Source of the DNA: Allomyces macrogynus ATCC 38327 | Taxonomy: Eukaryota > Blastocladiomycota > Blastocladiomycetes > Blastocladiales > Blastocladiaceae | Assembly (NCBI GenBank): GCA_000151295.1 | Contig: GG745396.1 | Location: 40,267-52,190 of the forward strand | DNA: 11,924 nt | Direction: 5' to 3' | Shown: positions 1 through 8,389 of the stretch, piece after piece | How positions within the stretch are numbered: the stretch's first letter is position 1 | How the letters are laid out: each line of letters starts with the position of its first letter | Position numbers and translations under genes: made by a program | Notes under the pieces: generated by a model | What the model was told of the DNA's origin: nothing | What the model saw: the letters and a program-made list of their open reading frames with translations, nothing else | The model's database searches: none

Positions 1-182
1 CATTCTGGTGCTGCAAACCGCCTTCGGGTCGCCTTTCGGCGGTGCTGACGCTCGGTCCCGACTTGTTGCGGCTCCAGTTGCTTCCCCAACGTCCAGAAAC
101 GCAACGCTGAGCAACGTCAAAGCAACAGCATGCCCCTTGCCCGCAACCGGCAGTACCTTGCCAAACTGTAACGCAACCGGCC
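1..182 (+). other. Upstream leader of the BTB gene
   Basis: No gene is supported here. The stretch is probably promoter or 5' untranslated sequence of the BTB gene that follows. The ten-base word CGCAACCGGC occurs twice, the second time just before the ATG pair at 183/186. No TATA box is evident. A short open frame in the same direction crosses into the gene out of frame and has no sign of selection. Confidence 0.4.
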
Positions 183-3100
183 ATGATGGTCCGCCCTAGC
201 ACCGACTCAGGACTGACCGCCATGTCCGCACCGCGAAAACCGTCGCTGGCCCCATCCGCGGCCACCACCTCCGCCACCAACGGCGCCCACTCGACCGCCG
301 CCTCGACCGCCATGTACGACCCGACTACGCGCTCCGGCGCACCTTTTGCGTCCGTCGGCGACCTGCTCTGGCAGCACGGGTACTACTCAGACGTGACGCT
401 CGACTTCAATGACCAAGCCGCCATGTGCGCCGCGCTCGGGCTCGAGCCGCGACTGCACCTGCACGCCGCCGTTCTCGCGCAATGCGCTTTCTTTGCGTCC
501 CAGCTCCGGTCGCTCGTTGCCGCCGCCCGCGCACCGGCGCGTGGGAAACCCGCCCCCGCGGCCCGCAACGTCGTGATCAAGATGCCCGGCCGGTCGTCGG
601 CGCTCGATTTGCAGGCGTTTTATACGGCGTTGCGATTGCTGTACACGAAACGGTTCAATGCCGAGTTGGCCGCTGCGCGCGACGACGCGCCGGATTTGGC
701 GGTCGCCGTGCTCGGCGTCTGCGTCGAGCTCGAGTGGGACGAAGGGGTGCACGAGTGCTGGCAATGGCTCGCGCAATATTGTCGCCCGGCAGTGCCGCGC
801 GGACGGCCGCGTGGCGGGACGACGAGCTCGCTCGCGACGGCTGCGACGACCATGCGTACCGAGGACCTGGTCGGCGAGGAAGAGGTGGAAGAGGAGGTCG
901 ATGGTAACAGTGGTGGCGGTGGCAATTTCTCGCTTCTCGAAAAGCTCGCCACGGCTTACCCGACGCTGCGCGACCTGTACGATACGGAGGTTGCCGCTGC
1001 CGAGAAGGCCGCGGGCCGCGCAAGCACTGAGCACCATCCGCCGGGCACGCCGCAGTCGGCGCATTTGACGCTGCAACCTGACGGTGGAGAAGGCGTGGAG
1101 TCGGTGCCCGAGGGCAGCGGGAGCAACGACACGTTTTCTCGTCGCTCTTCGGCCGATGCTGCGGCCGAGTCTGACGGGATCGACGTCGCGGTCCCGGCCC
1201 CCGCCGTCCCGTCCGCCGAGGAACTGCGCGGGTCGCTCATTCTGGACTTGGGCGAAAAGGACGAGAACGACCCGGACCGGACCGAGGCCGACCTCGATGA
1301 TGCCAGCGACGACGGCGAAGACGACGACCACGCTCGATATGGCGACGACGGCGTTCCCGAAAGCGCGCGCGTCGGCAGCTACCTGAACCTGACGACGCTC
1401 GCGCAACTGCTACTCAACGCCGCGCAGGCCTACTCGGTCATTTCCACGACCGACGCGAACCCGACCGCTGCTGGCAGCACTCTCCCGCACGACGCGACCG
1501 ACGATCCGGACTTGGCCGAGTACCTTGCGCTTGACCGCATGGTAAAACTCGAGCTCGAGCACAACGCGCACGACCTCGACATGAACAACCACCTAGCCGT
1601 CTCGGGCGAGGCCCTTCTCGCCGCCATGGATCAGGTCCTGACCGATGTCGCACAACTGTCGATCCAGTACCTGCGCGGTGCTGACCCGCGCGCGCCACCG
1701 CCCGCGACCGGAACTAGCGGCGACGTACCGCTACGTCTGCTCGCGCTCGGGCGCATGGCCACCTACCTACTGAAGCGCGCGACCGAGCACGCGATCCTGA
1801 ACGGCCACCGGATGCTCTTGGTCCTGCAGTACGTGGCCAAATTCGAGTACCTGATCTCGACCATCGCGCACGACAGTGTCGTCGTGGCCACTCCCGCGTC
1901 CATGCGCCCGCCGGGCACCGACGTGACGACGCACCGGCAACAAGTCGCGCACGATCTGCTGCACAACTTACTCCCGACCGTCTTTGTCGAGACCTACGCG
2001 TTCATTCTCGAGCTGCAAGTGCCGTCGAACACGGCCGACCGGTACCTGACCTCGGCGCAGGCAACGGCCATGGCGATCCGCGTCCTGCAACTCGTCTCGC
2101 ACCCGCGGTGGCGCACGACGCTGCGCGCGTACTTGTGCACGGCCGATACGCCCTGGGACGCCTATCTCGCCCTGCTCATGGACGAGATTCTCGACCGCCG
2201 CGACCGCAAGGAACTGATCACGGCGCTCATCTTGACGCAGCGGTTGGGAGCCGAAGTCGCGAGGCACCATTACCCGGACCTGCACGTCGCAAGGCGCGAC
2301 CGCGCCGGGTGGATTCCACGGCGACTGCGGCGCAACGCGTCGCAGAACTCGTTCCGGTCGACGGCGGCGGCGTCGACGACATTTGCGCCCAGCGGCGCGT
2401 TGTCGAGTGCGGTCGTCGCGCAGCATCGCGGGAGTGCGCCGCCGAAGGGGGCAGGGGGCCGCGTGCATCGTCGCCAGTCGACGTATCGGAAAGTGCTGCT
2501 GCGCAGGCATTCGGTGCTGACGCCAGATATGCAGCGGCAGCTCGAGGAAATGCTCGAGCTCGATGCGGGCCGCGGCCGCGGGACGCCGGTCGGCCGAGTT
2601 TGGGCTGTCGGTGCCGAGCACCCCGGCGAGCGCTGTCGGGCCGTCGCCGCTCGTTCCAGAGGGCCAAGATGATGCGGGCGCGGGTACCGCTGCTGCTGCT
2701 GCGTTTGCTGCTGCTGCTACGTCTGCGAGCAACGGCGCCGACCAGGGCGTTAAAGTCCTCGGCAAGGCCAAGCACTTGCAGTCCTCGTTCTCGAGCGACG
2801 AAAGCTATGTGACAACTGAGTCCTCATCGGACGGCGACGAGCTTGACGACCACGTGCACGAGCGCGCGCCTCCCGTTGTCGAAGACCTCGCCAAGACCGC
2901 TGCGACCGTCGCTGACTCGCCCGAGTACGCACGCATTCTCGCCGAGTCGCACCTGACGTTGCCAGACCTGCCCACGGCCGTTGCGCCGAAAGCCACCGCG
3001 GTACCAGCGCCTGACCACGCACCGCTGCACGAAATCATGGCCGGCCGCGCAACGTTGCAGCGGATGGCGCAGGAGCGGTACCTAGTCGCGCTTGCCGCGG

Positions 3101-3276
3101 GCGCGACGGCGGCGGTGGTGCCTCGCCCGTCAGCCGTGTCGGCGGTCGAGCCAGAACGCGCCATGCTGAGTGCCACGGTCGCGGCGGCACCGTCGTCGGC
3201 GTCGTCGACGATCGGCCGGTGGCGGAGGTTGCGGAACCCGCTGCGCAAGTCCAAGTCGCGCGAGACCGATTCGTAG
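183..3276 (+). CDS. BTB/POZ-domain protein, one frame break near 2570
   Basis: The gene encodes a large protein (about 1030 residues if the frame break is bridged). Residues ~58-198 read as a BTB/POZ fold: GYYSDVTLDF, then HLHAAVLAQCAFFASQL, then a helical part ending near ECWQWLAQY. BTB domains mediate dimerisation and often recruit Cul3 ligases; the role here is inferred from the fold only. Residues ~225-240 and ~355-390 are acidic linkers. Residues ~400-700 form a second, mostly helical region without a family I recognise (contains LLVLQYVAKFEYLISTI). The tail is Ala-rich, then basic (LRNPLRKSKSRETDS). The first frame stops at 2672. The frame open to 3276 clearly continues the same composition, and the shift lies between about 2560 and 2600. 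ATG at 183, 186 and 222 are all in frame; 222 also has G at -3. No homologue of the rest of the cluster. It is the only plus-strand gene in the window. Confidence 0.82.
2560..2600 (+). other. Frame break in the BTB gene
   Basis: Upstream the frame reads RQLEEMLELDAG; downstream the next frame reads FGLSVPSTPASAVGPSPLVP. One base must be skipped (or two added) to join them. The switch falls on a GC-only run containing GCGGCCGC at 2572-2579. No credible intron fits. A sequencing or assembly indel is the simplest cause; a true frameshift allele, which would truncate the tail, is the alternative. Confidence 0.65.
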
Positions 3277-3808
3277 CTAGTGGCGCTTGTTTCTTTCGTT
3301 ATCTGTTATGGAGCGCGGCCGTAGTGGCCGTGCATTTGGGGAACGCGTCGACGACGCTGTCCCGACCCCCGTCGACACTCCATACCTTTCCCATTCTGTT
3401 CCCATGTTGCGCTTGTATTATTATCCTCTTTCTGTGCTCTTCCGCTCGCATCCTTCGCCAACTGGAACCATTTGTACGCTCGCTCATCGTTGTCCACATC
3501 CTGCACGCCCTCTCTTCCTCGTCACATGCCTTCAACGCACGGAATACCTCACACATCGCACCCTACAGCACCTCGCCCCTTTTGCTATTTGCTCGCAACG
3601 TCGAAGCCCTCGCCATGAAAAATATAGCATTTAGTCCACAGTAGCTCAATCTACTCGCCTTGTTCCAAACAATCACATCCCTGCTCGTGGCCTCGAGAAA
3701 CGTCGGAGGAGACACAACCTCGCGCGGTCACCCATCCGTCATCCTGCGCATCACACCCGCGCAGCGCATTGCACACTAAACCCCACCCGCGACCTTCTCC
3801 ACCAGGTC
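3277..3808. other. Convergent intergenic region
   Basis: The BTB gene (plus) and a Family I copy (minus) end toward each other here. The first ~350 bases are visibly less GC-rich and pyrimidine-rich on the plus strand, as expected of a 3' untranslated region. An A-rich stretch at about 3615-3630 (GAAAAATATAGC) is the nearest thing to a poly(A) signal; no canonical AATAAA is present. Open frames across it look like chance. Confidence 0.5.
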
Positions 3809-4373
3809 TCACCCTTGCGCATTGCCCCGTCCTGCCGCTCCCACAACCCGCGCGTGAAACGCTTCCGCCGACACGCCCGCCGCGACCGCGTCCTCGAGCA
3901 ACCTCCACCGCTCGCCCACCCCCGACCCCCGCGGGTAACGACGCGACCACCAACAACCTCTGCATCGCCAAGAGCACCCTGGCCACCTCCTCCGCGCTCG
4001 CCACCGGCGAAATCAGGCTGCCGGGTACCGGACCAAGCGCGCCTGTCGCAGCGGCGTCAATGAAATGCGTGAAGGATCCAGAGTCGCAGGGCGGCCACGC
4101 GTACGCAAGGTCGACGGCCGTTTGCCGGATCGGGACCGGGAAGTGCCTCAGTGTGGTCATGGCGGAGAGCGCGCGCGGGTAGGCGGGGGTCGTTGTTCTG
4201 GTGATGGTGGAAGGGGCAGGTGTGGGGCAGGTCGGGGATCACACGGTCGTGACGGAGAGCGGTGGATCGGCGGGTGCGGAGGGTACGGAGACGGTCGTGG
4301 AAGGTGGATCGGCGCAGCTGGACGTGTTGGTGCCTTGGCCTGATCGGAAATGGCGCTCGGGTCGGTGGTGCAT
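3809..4373 (-). pseudogene. Family I copy 3 (degraded)
   Basis: This is a short Family I copy. From the internal ATG at 4160 the frame reads TLRHFPVPIRQTAVDLAYAW, matching DFPKPLRRVAWDLAHM of the copy at 5097-6192. Next comes HFIDAAATG against YVYGAITG, then SAEEVARVLLAMQRLLVVAS against SEEEVEAALARLEVAAS. Near 3919-3930, in two C5 runs (plus strand), the match moves by one base into a frame reading GVGERWRLLEDAVAAGVSAE, ending at TGA 3811-3809. Upstream the same frame has an in-frame TGA at 4241-4239, and beyond it an S/T/P-rich linker (PPSTTVSVPSAPADPPL) open to an ATG at 4373. The domain is shortened between the P-rich loop and the last helix. The protein's role is unknown. If the homopolymer shift is a sequence error, a ~117-residue protein from 4160 would remain possible. 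Confidence 0.6.
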
Positions 4374-4465
4374 GCCATGAGCTCGCCGGGATCGGTCGTG
4401 CTCACTGAACTGTCGGCGGCGTCACGTCACGGCGCGTGTCCTGGTGGAGAAATGAGAAGCATATG

Positions 4466-4543
4466 CAGGTCAGCATTCGGTCAAAATTGCGCCTCGTATT
4501 TCATCAGGTCAGCAATCGGTACAAAATAGCACCTCGAATATGC
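4466..4543. repeat. Two imperfect 39-bp tandem units
   Basis: Units at 4466-4504 and 4505-4543 both begin CAGGTCAGCA, continue TCGGT, then CAAAAT and CCTCG at matching spacing. They differ by a few substitutions and one single-base indel. On the minus strand the first unit met contains the last codons and the stop (TGA at 4511-4509) of the small gene at 4509-4847, so the array looks like a duplication of that gene's 3' end. Confidence 0.8.
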
Positions 4544-4847
4544 CGCTGGTGCATGGCTCATGTCCAAACACGCGCCGATCCAGTTGATGCCTGACCTTGC
4601 TGGTTCCTGGTGAACTGGTCGCGATCCCATCTGCGCTCGCGGCGCCTGCGCAAATCGTGGGAGGCTCGACCGTCGCCTTTGAAAGCGCGTTATCCGACTC
4701 AATTTCGGCGCGAGGTTTGGCCATGAGCCACTCCTTCGCGTCGCGTGTCATGTCCTTGACACGCGCGCGTGCGGTCTTGACGCGTTTCGACTTGCCGTGG
4801 TACGGCGGCCGGTCCCATGGCAATTGTCGCTTGCTCTTGCCAGCCAT
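4509..4847 (-). CDS. Small basic protein, unknown family
   Basis: The gene encodes a 112-residue protein that I do not recognise. The start has a strong context (ACCACC before ATG, G after). The first ~50 residues are rich in Lys/Arg (SKRQLPWDRPPYHGKSKRVK, then TARARVKDMTRDAKEWLMAK) and could serve as a nuclear targeting or nucleic-acid-contacting segment; that is inference. The remainder is Ser/Thr/Ala-rich and ends in LFCTDC, with Cys residues only in the second half. It sits between two Family I copies on the same strand, where the two-gene pattern of the cluster would place a Family II member, but I see no similarity to Family II. The frame is intact, unlike most of its neighbours. It could also be a chance frame, but the basic, K/R-patterned N-terminus and start context favour a real gene. 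Confidence 0.5.
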   Translation of the reverse strand: MAGKSKRQLPWDRPPYHGKSKRVKTARARVKDMTRDAKEWLMAKPRAEIESDNALSKATVEPPTICAGAASADGIATSSPGTSKVRHQLDRRVFGHEPCTSGIFEVLFCTDC

Positions 4848-5059
4848 GGTGGTTGGCTTGCACGGAGTGGTGGTGGTTAAGAAATCGTGGGTGGATTGCT
4901 TGCTGTTTGGTGCTGTTGTTGAGATCTGAGATCTGGCCCAGAGAAGTTGCGGCAAAGCATCAAACTTAATACAAACCACATTTGTGACACGCTCAAAACT
5001 GCCCCTCCGACACGCACCCACACTCGCGCAATCCTCGCGCCGATCCCGCCCGCGGGCGG

Positions 5060-5060
<1 letters not shown>

Positions 5061-5090
<30 letters not shown>
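5061..5090. repeat. (CT)15 microsatellite
   Basis: This is an uninterrupted run of 15 CT units, followed by C5. It starts right after the 3' end of the Family I gene at 5097-6192, so on that transcript it would be a (GA)n tract in the 3' untranslated region. The rest of 4848-5096 is intergenic, with a CAA-rich leader (CAACAACAGCACC) just upstream of the small basic gene. Confidence 0.95.
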
Positions 5091-5093
<3 letters not shown>

Positions 5094-5096
5094 CCT

Positions 5097-6070
5097 TCAC
5101 GCGCGCCCCTCGCCATCCATCTTCTCGAGCTCTACGATCCACTCCAAAAACTGGTCTGGCGTGCCTGCCACGACCACCGCCCACTCAAAAAACTGGCGCC
5201 GCTTCGCCGGTGCGAGTCCCGGCCACGACGCGGCCACCTCGAGCCGCGCGAGTGCCGCTTCGACCTCCTCTTCCGACCGGTGAACGTCGCTGCGCGCGAC
5301 GGGACCGAGCGGAATTTGGTCGGCGGGAACGACGGTGCCGGTAATAGCGCCGTAGACGTACTGCACGCAGGAGACAACGTCGTCGCACGGCCACGCGTCG
5401 GGCATGTGCGCGAGGTCCCACGCGACACGGCGCAGCGGTTTCGGGAAGTCGAGCATGAGCGCGGTGCTGCGGCCGCGCACTTGTACTCGGGGCTGATCAA
5501 GCTGTAGTGTAGGGGGGTGGGTTGCGCGGCGGGTTTGGGGGCAGCGGGTGGGTGTGCGCGGATGGGCGGCGTGTTGGGTGGCTCGGTCTTGATTCGAGGG
5601 GAGGGCGCGGTGGTACTGCGGGTCGAGGGCTTGGTCTGGGAAGCCTACACCGTGGTCGCGCGCGAGGTTTGTGTTGGTTGGTAGCTTCGCAACACGGAAA
5701 GCACAAAAGAAAGGGATCACGCACCAGCATCCGAGGGGCGTCCACCCCCTGTCGTGCACACTTGGCTGGTAACCGTGCCAGCGGAGCGGCATCGTCGTGA
5801 ACGGCACGTTTTGTTGGCAGTCTTGCAAGCGGCGCTGCCTCGTCGTCGCTTGCAGCGCGTTTGACCAGCAGCCGTACGATTGGGAAGGTATGGTCGAGAC
5901 CTGCGCCTGAGTGCAACCGTGCCGCTGGTGGTGGTCTAGCGCTGGAAGGAACCGGCGGAACGAAGGAAGCGACCCTGTTGTCGGTTGGTGGAGCGGGTGG
6001 CGCACGTTGAGCAGGGATCGCAAACGGATCCTCGTCGTCCTCGTCACTCAAGTCGCTCAAGTCGTCGACG

Positions 6071-6101
<31 letters not shown>

Positions 6102-6192
6102 TGCCCTCGGGTGCATCGTCGTGGTGATGAGATGGCTGGTCGGCTGGGTCGGCCGGGATCGTGGGGGTTCGGCGCTTGGCGCGAAGAACCAT
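5097..6192 (-). CDS. Family I copy 1, best preserved; one intron, one frame break
   Basis: Exon 1 (6192-5725, 156 codons) opens MVLRAKRRTPTIPADPADQ, then a D9 run and DLSDLSDEDDED, then three 16-17-residue repeats (residues ~104-152). An 80-nt intron follows. Exon 2 starts at 5644 in the matching frame with an S/T/P-rich linker containing RIKTEPP, a sumoylation-like consensus. Around 5465, at a GCGGCCGC site, the frame changes by one base and runs to TGA 5099-5097. This last ~120-residue part is the Family I domain: FPKPLRRVAWDLAHMPDAWP, YVYGAITG, IPLGPVARSDV, FFEWA, FLEW, and an acidic tail. The overall style (acidic disordered N-terminus plus helical C-terminal domain) suggests a nuclear or interaction protein; no known family was recognised. 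ATG 6192 has only a modest context, and an upstream in-frame extension back to about 6255 is open (ALIIPGISPILLHQ). The frame break may be a sequence error, leaving an intact ~338-residue gene. Confidence 0.65.
5645..5724 (-). other. Intron of Family I copy 1
   Basis: The donor is GTGCGT after ATG CTG; the acceptor is GGTGTAG before GCT TCC. Length is 80 nt. An upstream GCTACCAAC could be the branch region. Removal joins two frames that each look coding on their own, and it falls on a codon boundary on both sides. That is good support without transcript data. Confidence 0.65.
5737..5883 (-). repeat. Three in-frame 16-residue repeats
   Basis: Within exon 1 of the Family I gene the protein repeats with a period of about 16 residues: PIVRLLVKRAASDDEA, PLARLPTKRAVHDDAA, PLARLPAKCARQGVDA. 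Units 2 and 3 share PLARLP and AK/TK; the DNA copies have diverged, with synonymous changes. Function unknown; the alternating basic and acidic blocks suggest a linear binding motif in tandem. Confidence 0.75.
6073..6099. repeat. (GTC)9 trinucleotide run coding Asp9
   Basis: Nine perfect GTC units on the plus strand are GAC codons on the minus strand. They encode the D9 run in the acidic N-terminus of Family I copy 1. In the overlapping frame of the upstream Family II copy the same bases would give a poly-Arg run, which I take as non-coding. Confidence 0.95.
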
Positions 6193-6410
6193 CTGGTGGA
6201 GTAGAATCGGCGAGATGCCAGGAATAATCAGAGCTGCGTTCTTTGCCAGTTTTCAGGATGTTGAATCGTTCAGCATGACATACAGAAACGCCCTGCTCGT
6301 TGATACCCACGCAGTTGTCCCCAGCCTTGACAAACGGATTCCAAATGGTCACGGGCCCCGCATTGAATTTGAGAGTGGTGGCGGACCGCCGCGTCCCGAG
6401 AACCGTTTCA

Positions 6411-6504
6411 CTAGTCAAAACGCGGCCCCGTCAGCGCGGCAATTAACACGCTGTGCTGTCCCTCCATCTGGTCGCGGATGCAGCTCTCGCCAGCCGCCGC
6501 ACAC
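6411..6504 (-). other. Conserved intron, Family II copy 1
   Basis: The donor is GTGTGC and the acceptor TTTTGACTAG, 94 nt, phase 2 (codon split AG|T). Removal turns a terminated frame into LISETVLGT, which lines up with LMSVTVDGT of the copy at 10185-11285, whose intron is at the identical place. A CGCTGACGG about 25 bases before the acceptor may be the branch site. Confidence 0.7.
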
Positions 6505-6920
6505 CTGATCAGCGACAAGATATCCCTGGCGAGCCGGTCGCGCACGCGCTCGTCGGTCAGCGGGAACCATTACTTGCGCCAGCCGATCGCACGACTGCCC
6601 AGGATCGACCCGGCCGCCTGAACCGTCTGCAATTGGCCGTGCCGCTTGACTTGCACGCCCGGGGACCCGGGCAGCCTTGCGCCGTTCACGGCCGGCTGGA
6701 ACATGTTGACAAACAAATTGTCGGCGCCCGCGAGCAGGTCAATGAGGAGGTCGACTTGGCGCCGCCGGGTGCGCAATGAGCTGGTCGTGTCCAAGGTCCA
6801 TGAACGAAGAGTCGTCGCATTGGTCGTGCGCGCGTGCGCAATGGCGCAAACGCATATGTCCTGCAGCGTGAGCCGGTCGACGATCTTGGTCACCTGTGCG
6901 GTTGTTGTTGAGGTGGCCAT

Positions 6921-7380
6921 AATCGCTGGAGGCGCTGCCGCGGTGGAGAAGATGGGGTCTGTGCTGATCTTTTGCGTGCGGATAGCTGCCGAGCGAGGGG
7001 CTGGTCCAAATTTGAAAGTGGAAGTGTGCCGCTGTTCGCGCCGTGCTGGAAGCCCTACTGTGTCTTTGGCGAAGCTTTGCCAGCCCGGGTGGAGCTCCTC
7101 CCCCGCCTGACCCTCTGCCCAAGCCTTGTGACAGGGCCTTCTGATGGCCCTTGTGATCGCCGTCCAGCCAATGTTTGGGTTGGTCATCAATTGACGGGCG
7201 CGTGTCCCCGTCTTGTCGGCCTTCTGTCCTCTGCGGCTGTTCCTCTGCATGCGTCGTCATTGACTCGACCACCATCGTCAACCTGCTGCGCGCCTGTGTC
7301 ATCATTGTTGACCAGCGATGCGCTCTTTCAACTGTCAACTGAAACCCGCATGCCCGACTGGCTGCAATCTACTGCACCAA
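6921..7380 (-). other. Upstream region of Family II copy 1
   Basis: No independent gene is supported. The frame of Family II copy 1 is open back to an ATG at 7250 (MQRNSRRGQKADKTG...), which could be an N-terminal extension comparable to the long disordered N-termini of the other copies. It has no convincing similarity to them, so it may equally be promoter and leader. Base composition falls toward lower CpG from about 7200 to 7380. Confidence 0.35.
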
Positions 7381-7980
7381 CCCATGCCGCCATGAAGCTG
7401 CCCTGCACTGGCACTGCAGCCCAAGCAACAGCCCTCTGCTGTGCGCTCACAGCCCCAACCACTGCCACCACCAGCTCAGGTCTCCCTGCGCCCACTGCTG
7501 CCAGTTTCGACACATCACTGGCCCTGATCAGCAGCATGCTGTCAACTGCTCCCACATCCCTCCCAGTAGCCCACTGCTGTTCTCGATTGTGCCGCCTGCA
7601 GCTGCCAGCAACCCACATGCAGGACATGCTCTCACGCATGGTTATGGCCATGTGTATGGGCACCAAGTGTTTGTCAACCTGGCAACCAGGGCCTGTCATG
7701 CCATCTCCATACCCAGGTGTGCCTGCCTTTGCTGGCGGGCCTGGCAACAGCATCTTCCCAGTGTCCAGGTGTGCTGTAGGCATCCACAATGCCACTGCTG
7801 GCACCCTGACTGCAATGATTGGGACTGCTCCTGTTGCACTCAGGCCTAATTTCGTCCCTGTGTCTGGACCCATGCCAATCATCCCACCTGGCCTGGAGAC
7901 CCATGTGCAGCTGCAATTGCTGCCACTGCTGCTGCCTTACCTGTGCTGGGTGACCCACATGCTGCTGCTGCTGCTGTGGA
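7381..7980. other. CpG-depleted island of unknown origin
   Basis: I count 9 CpG dinucleotides in these 600 bases, against 25 in the 180 bases 5101-5280. TG and CA words (CTGC, GCAT, CCATG, TGCTG) are correspondingly very frequent. Long open frames exist on both strands, none convincing over its whole length. On the plus strand, coding-like P/H/G/Q-rich segments appear in successive frames (for example PPAAASNPHAGHALTHGYGH near 7590-7650, then MPSPYPGVPAFAGGPGNSIF near 7700-7760), as if a low-complexity coding region had suffered indels. The right boundary is sharp near 7985-7995, where CpG returns in sequence matching Family II copy 2. It could be a methylation-decayed insert, or DNA from another compositional background. 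Confidence 0.6.
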
Positions 7981-8323
7981 GGACAGCAGTAGCAACGTCA
8001 CGGGACGCTGGACGCTGTTGCATTGACAATACTTGGGTGTTGAGGCTGTTGTCACCATGGTCAACCAAGTGTTTTTCCACATTGATGCAGTGGACGAGTT
8101 GTGTTCCAATCTGACAAGTATCACCAGGTCGCTCGTCACTATCTTCGTCGTCGTCGTCTCCATGGTTGTTACGACTCGGCCGTCGCATATTTTGAGCAGC
8201 GGGTTGTAGATCTTGACAAGCTGTGGAGCGCGCCCAGCCGCTGGGCTGCTGCCATTGAAGTAGTGCTGAACCAAGGGCAGTGCCACCTCCTGAGTCGGGT
8301 AGCACATGGAGTGGCGAGCGCAC

Positions 8324-8389
8324 CTGGAGACGGTCAGTTAGCCCACGACCATGGTCAAGTCGGTTCAACGCGCCTGCAGGCTCCCGAAC
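8324..8389 (-). other. Conserved intron, Family II copy 2
   Basis: The donor GTTCGG is weak. The acceptor is good: GGCTAACTGACCGTCTCCAG gives a classical CTAAC branch site and acceptor. Length 66 nt, phase 2 after ATC AG, the same codon as in copies 1 and 3. Removal eliminates two stops (TGA and TAA) and keeps the frame. A later acceptor cannot be excluded, because exon 2 is longer here than in the paralogues. Confidence 0.65.

Larger units (their letters stand above)
6044..6920 (-). pseudogene. Family II copy 1
   Basis: ATG 6920 has a strong context (ATT before, G after); the same frame is also open upstream to an ATG at 7250. The frame reads RLTLQDICVCAIAHARTTNA, a conserved W at residue 41, then RRRQVDLLIDLLAGADNL. 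At residue 117 there is an in-frame TAA (6572-6570), after which the same frame continues FPLTDERVRDRLARDILSLI, the conserved helix of the family. An intron (6504-6411) follows. Exon 2 reads SETVLGTRRSATTLKF, then PVTIWNPFVKAGDNCVGINE. Similarity to the paralogues fades near 6255. The frame stays open to 6044, but its last part overlaps exon 1 of the next gene and reads as poly-Arg, so the true end is uncertain. Function unknown. Without the single TAA this would be an intact short gene. Confidence 0.55.

Noticed and set aside
387..1406. Long open minus-strand frame (339 codons) opposite the BTB gene
   Set aside because: It is the antisense shadow of the BTB coding frame in GC-rich DNA; composition is Arg/Val-rich without domain signs.
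2493..2526. A 34-nt GT-AG segment that would fix the BTB frame
   Set aside because: It is much shorter than the other introns here (62-109 nt), and it would replace a convincing coding stretch (PDMQRQLEEMLELD) by a poor one.
3309..3330. Small hairpin CGGCC-GTAGT-GGCCG after the BTB gene
   Set aside because: A five-base stem is expected by chance in DNA this GC-rich.
4921..4935. Doubled AGATCT word near 4922-4933
   Set aside because: Too short to be a meaningful repeat or site.
6044..6110. Poly-Arg run in the frame of Family II copy 1
   Set aside because: It is the GAC repeat of the next gene read out of frame; family similarity ends well before it.
7328..7882. Minus-strand open frame of 184 codons in the CpG-poor island
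   Set aside because: Loss of CpG removes few stop-prone words, so long frames arise on both strands. No similarity to Family I or II was found in it.
6972..8114. Plus-strand open frame of 380 codons
   Set aside because: It spans two regions of different composition, starts in the Family II copy 1 leader, runs opposite to Family II copy 2, and reads as Cys/Leu/Thr-rich noise in much of its length. Only short parts look coding-like, and in other frames.
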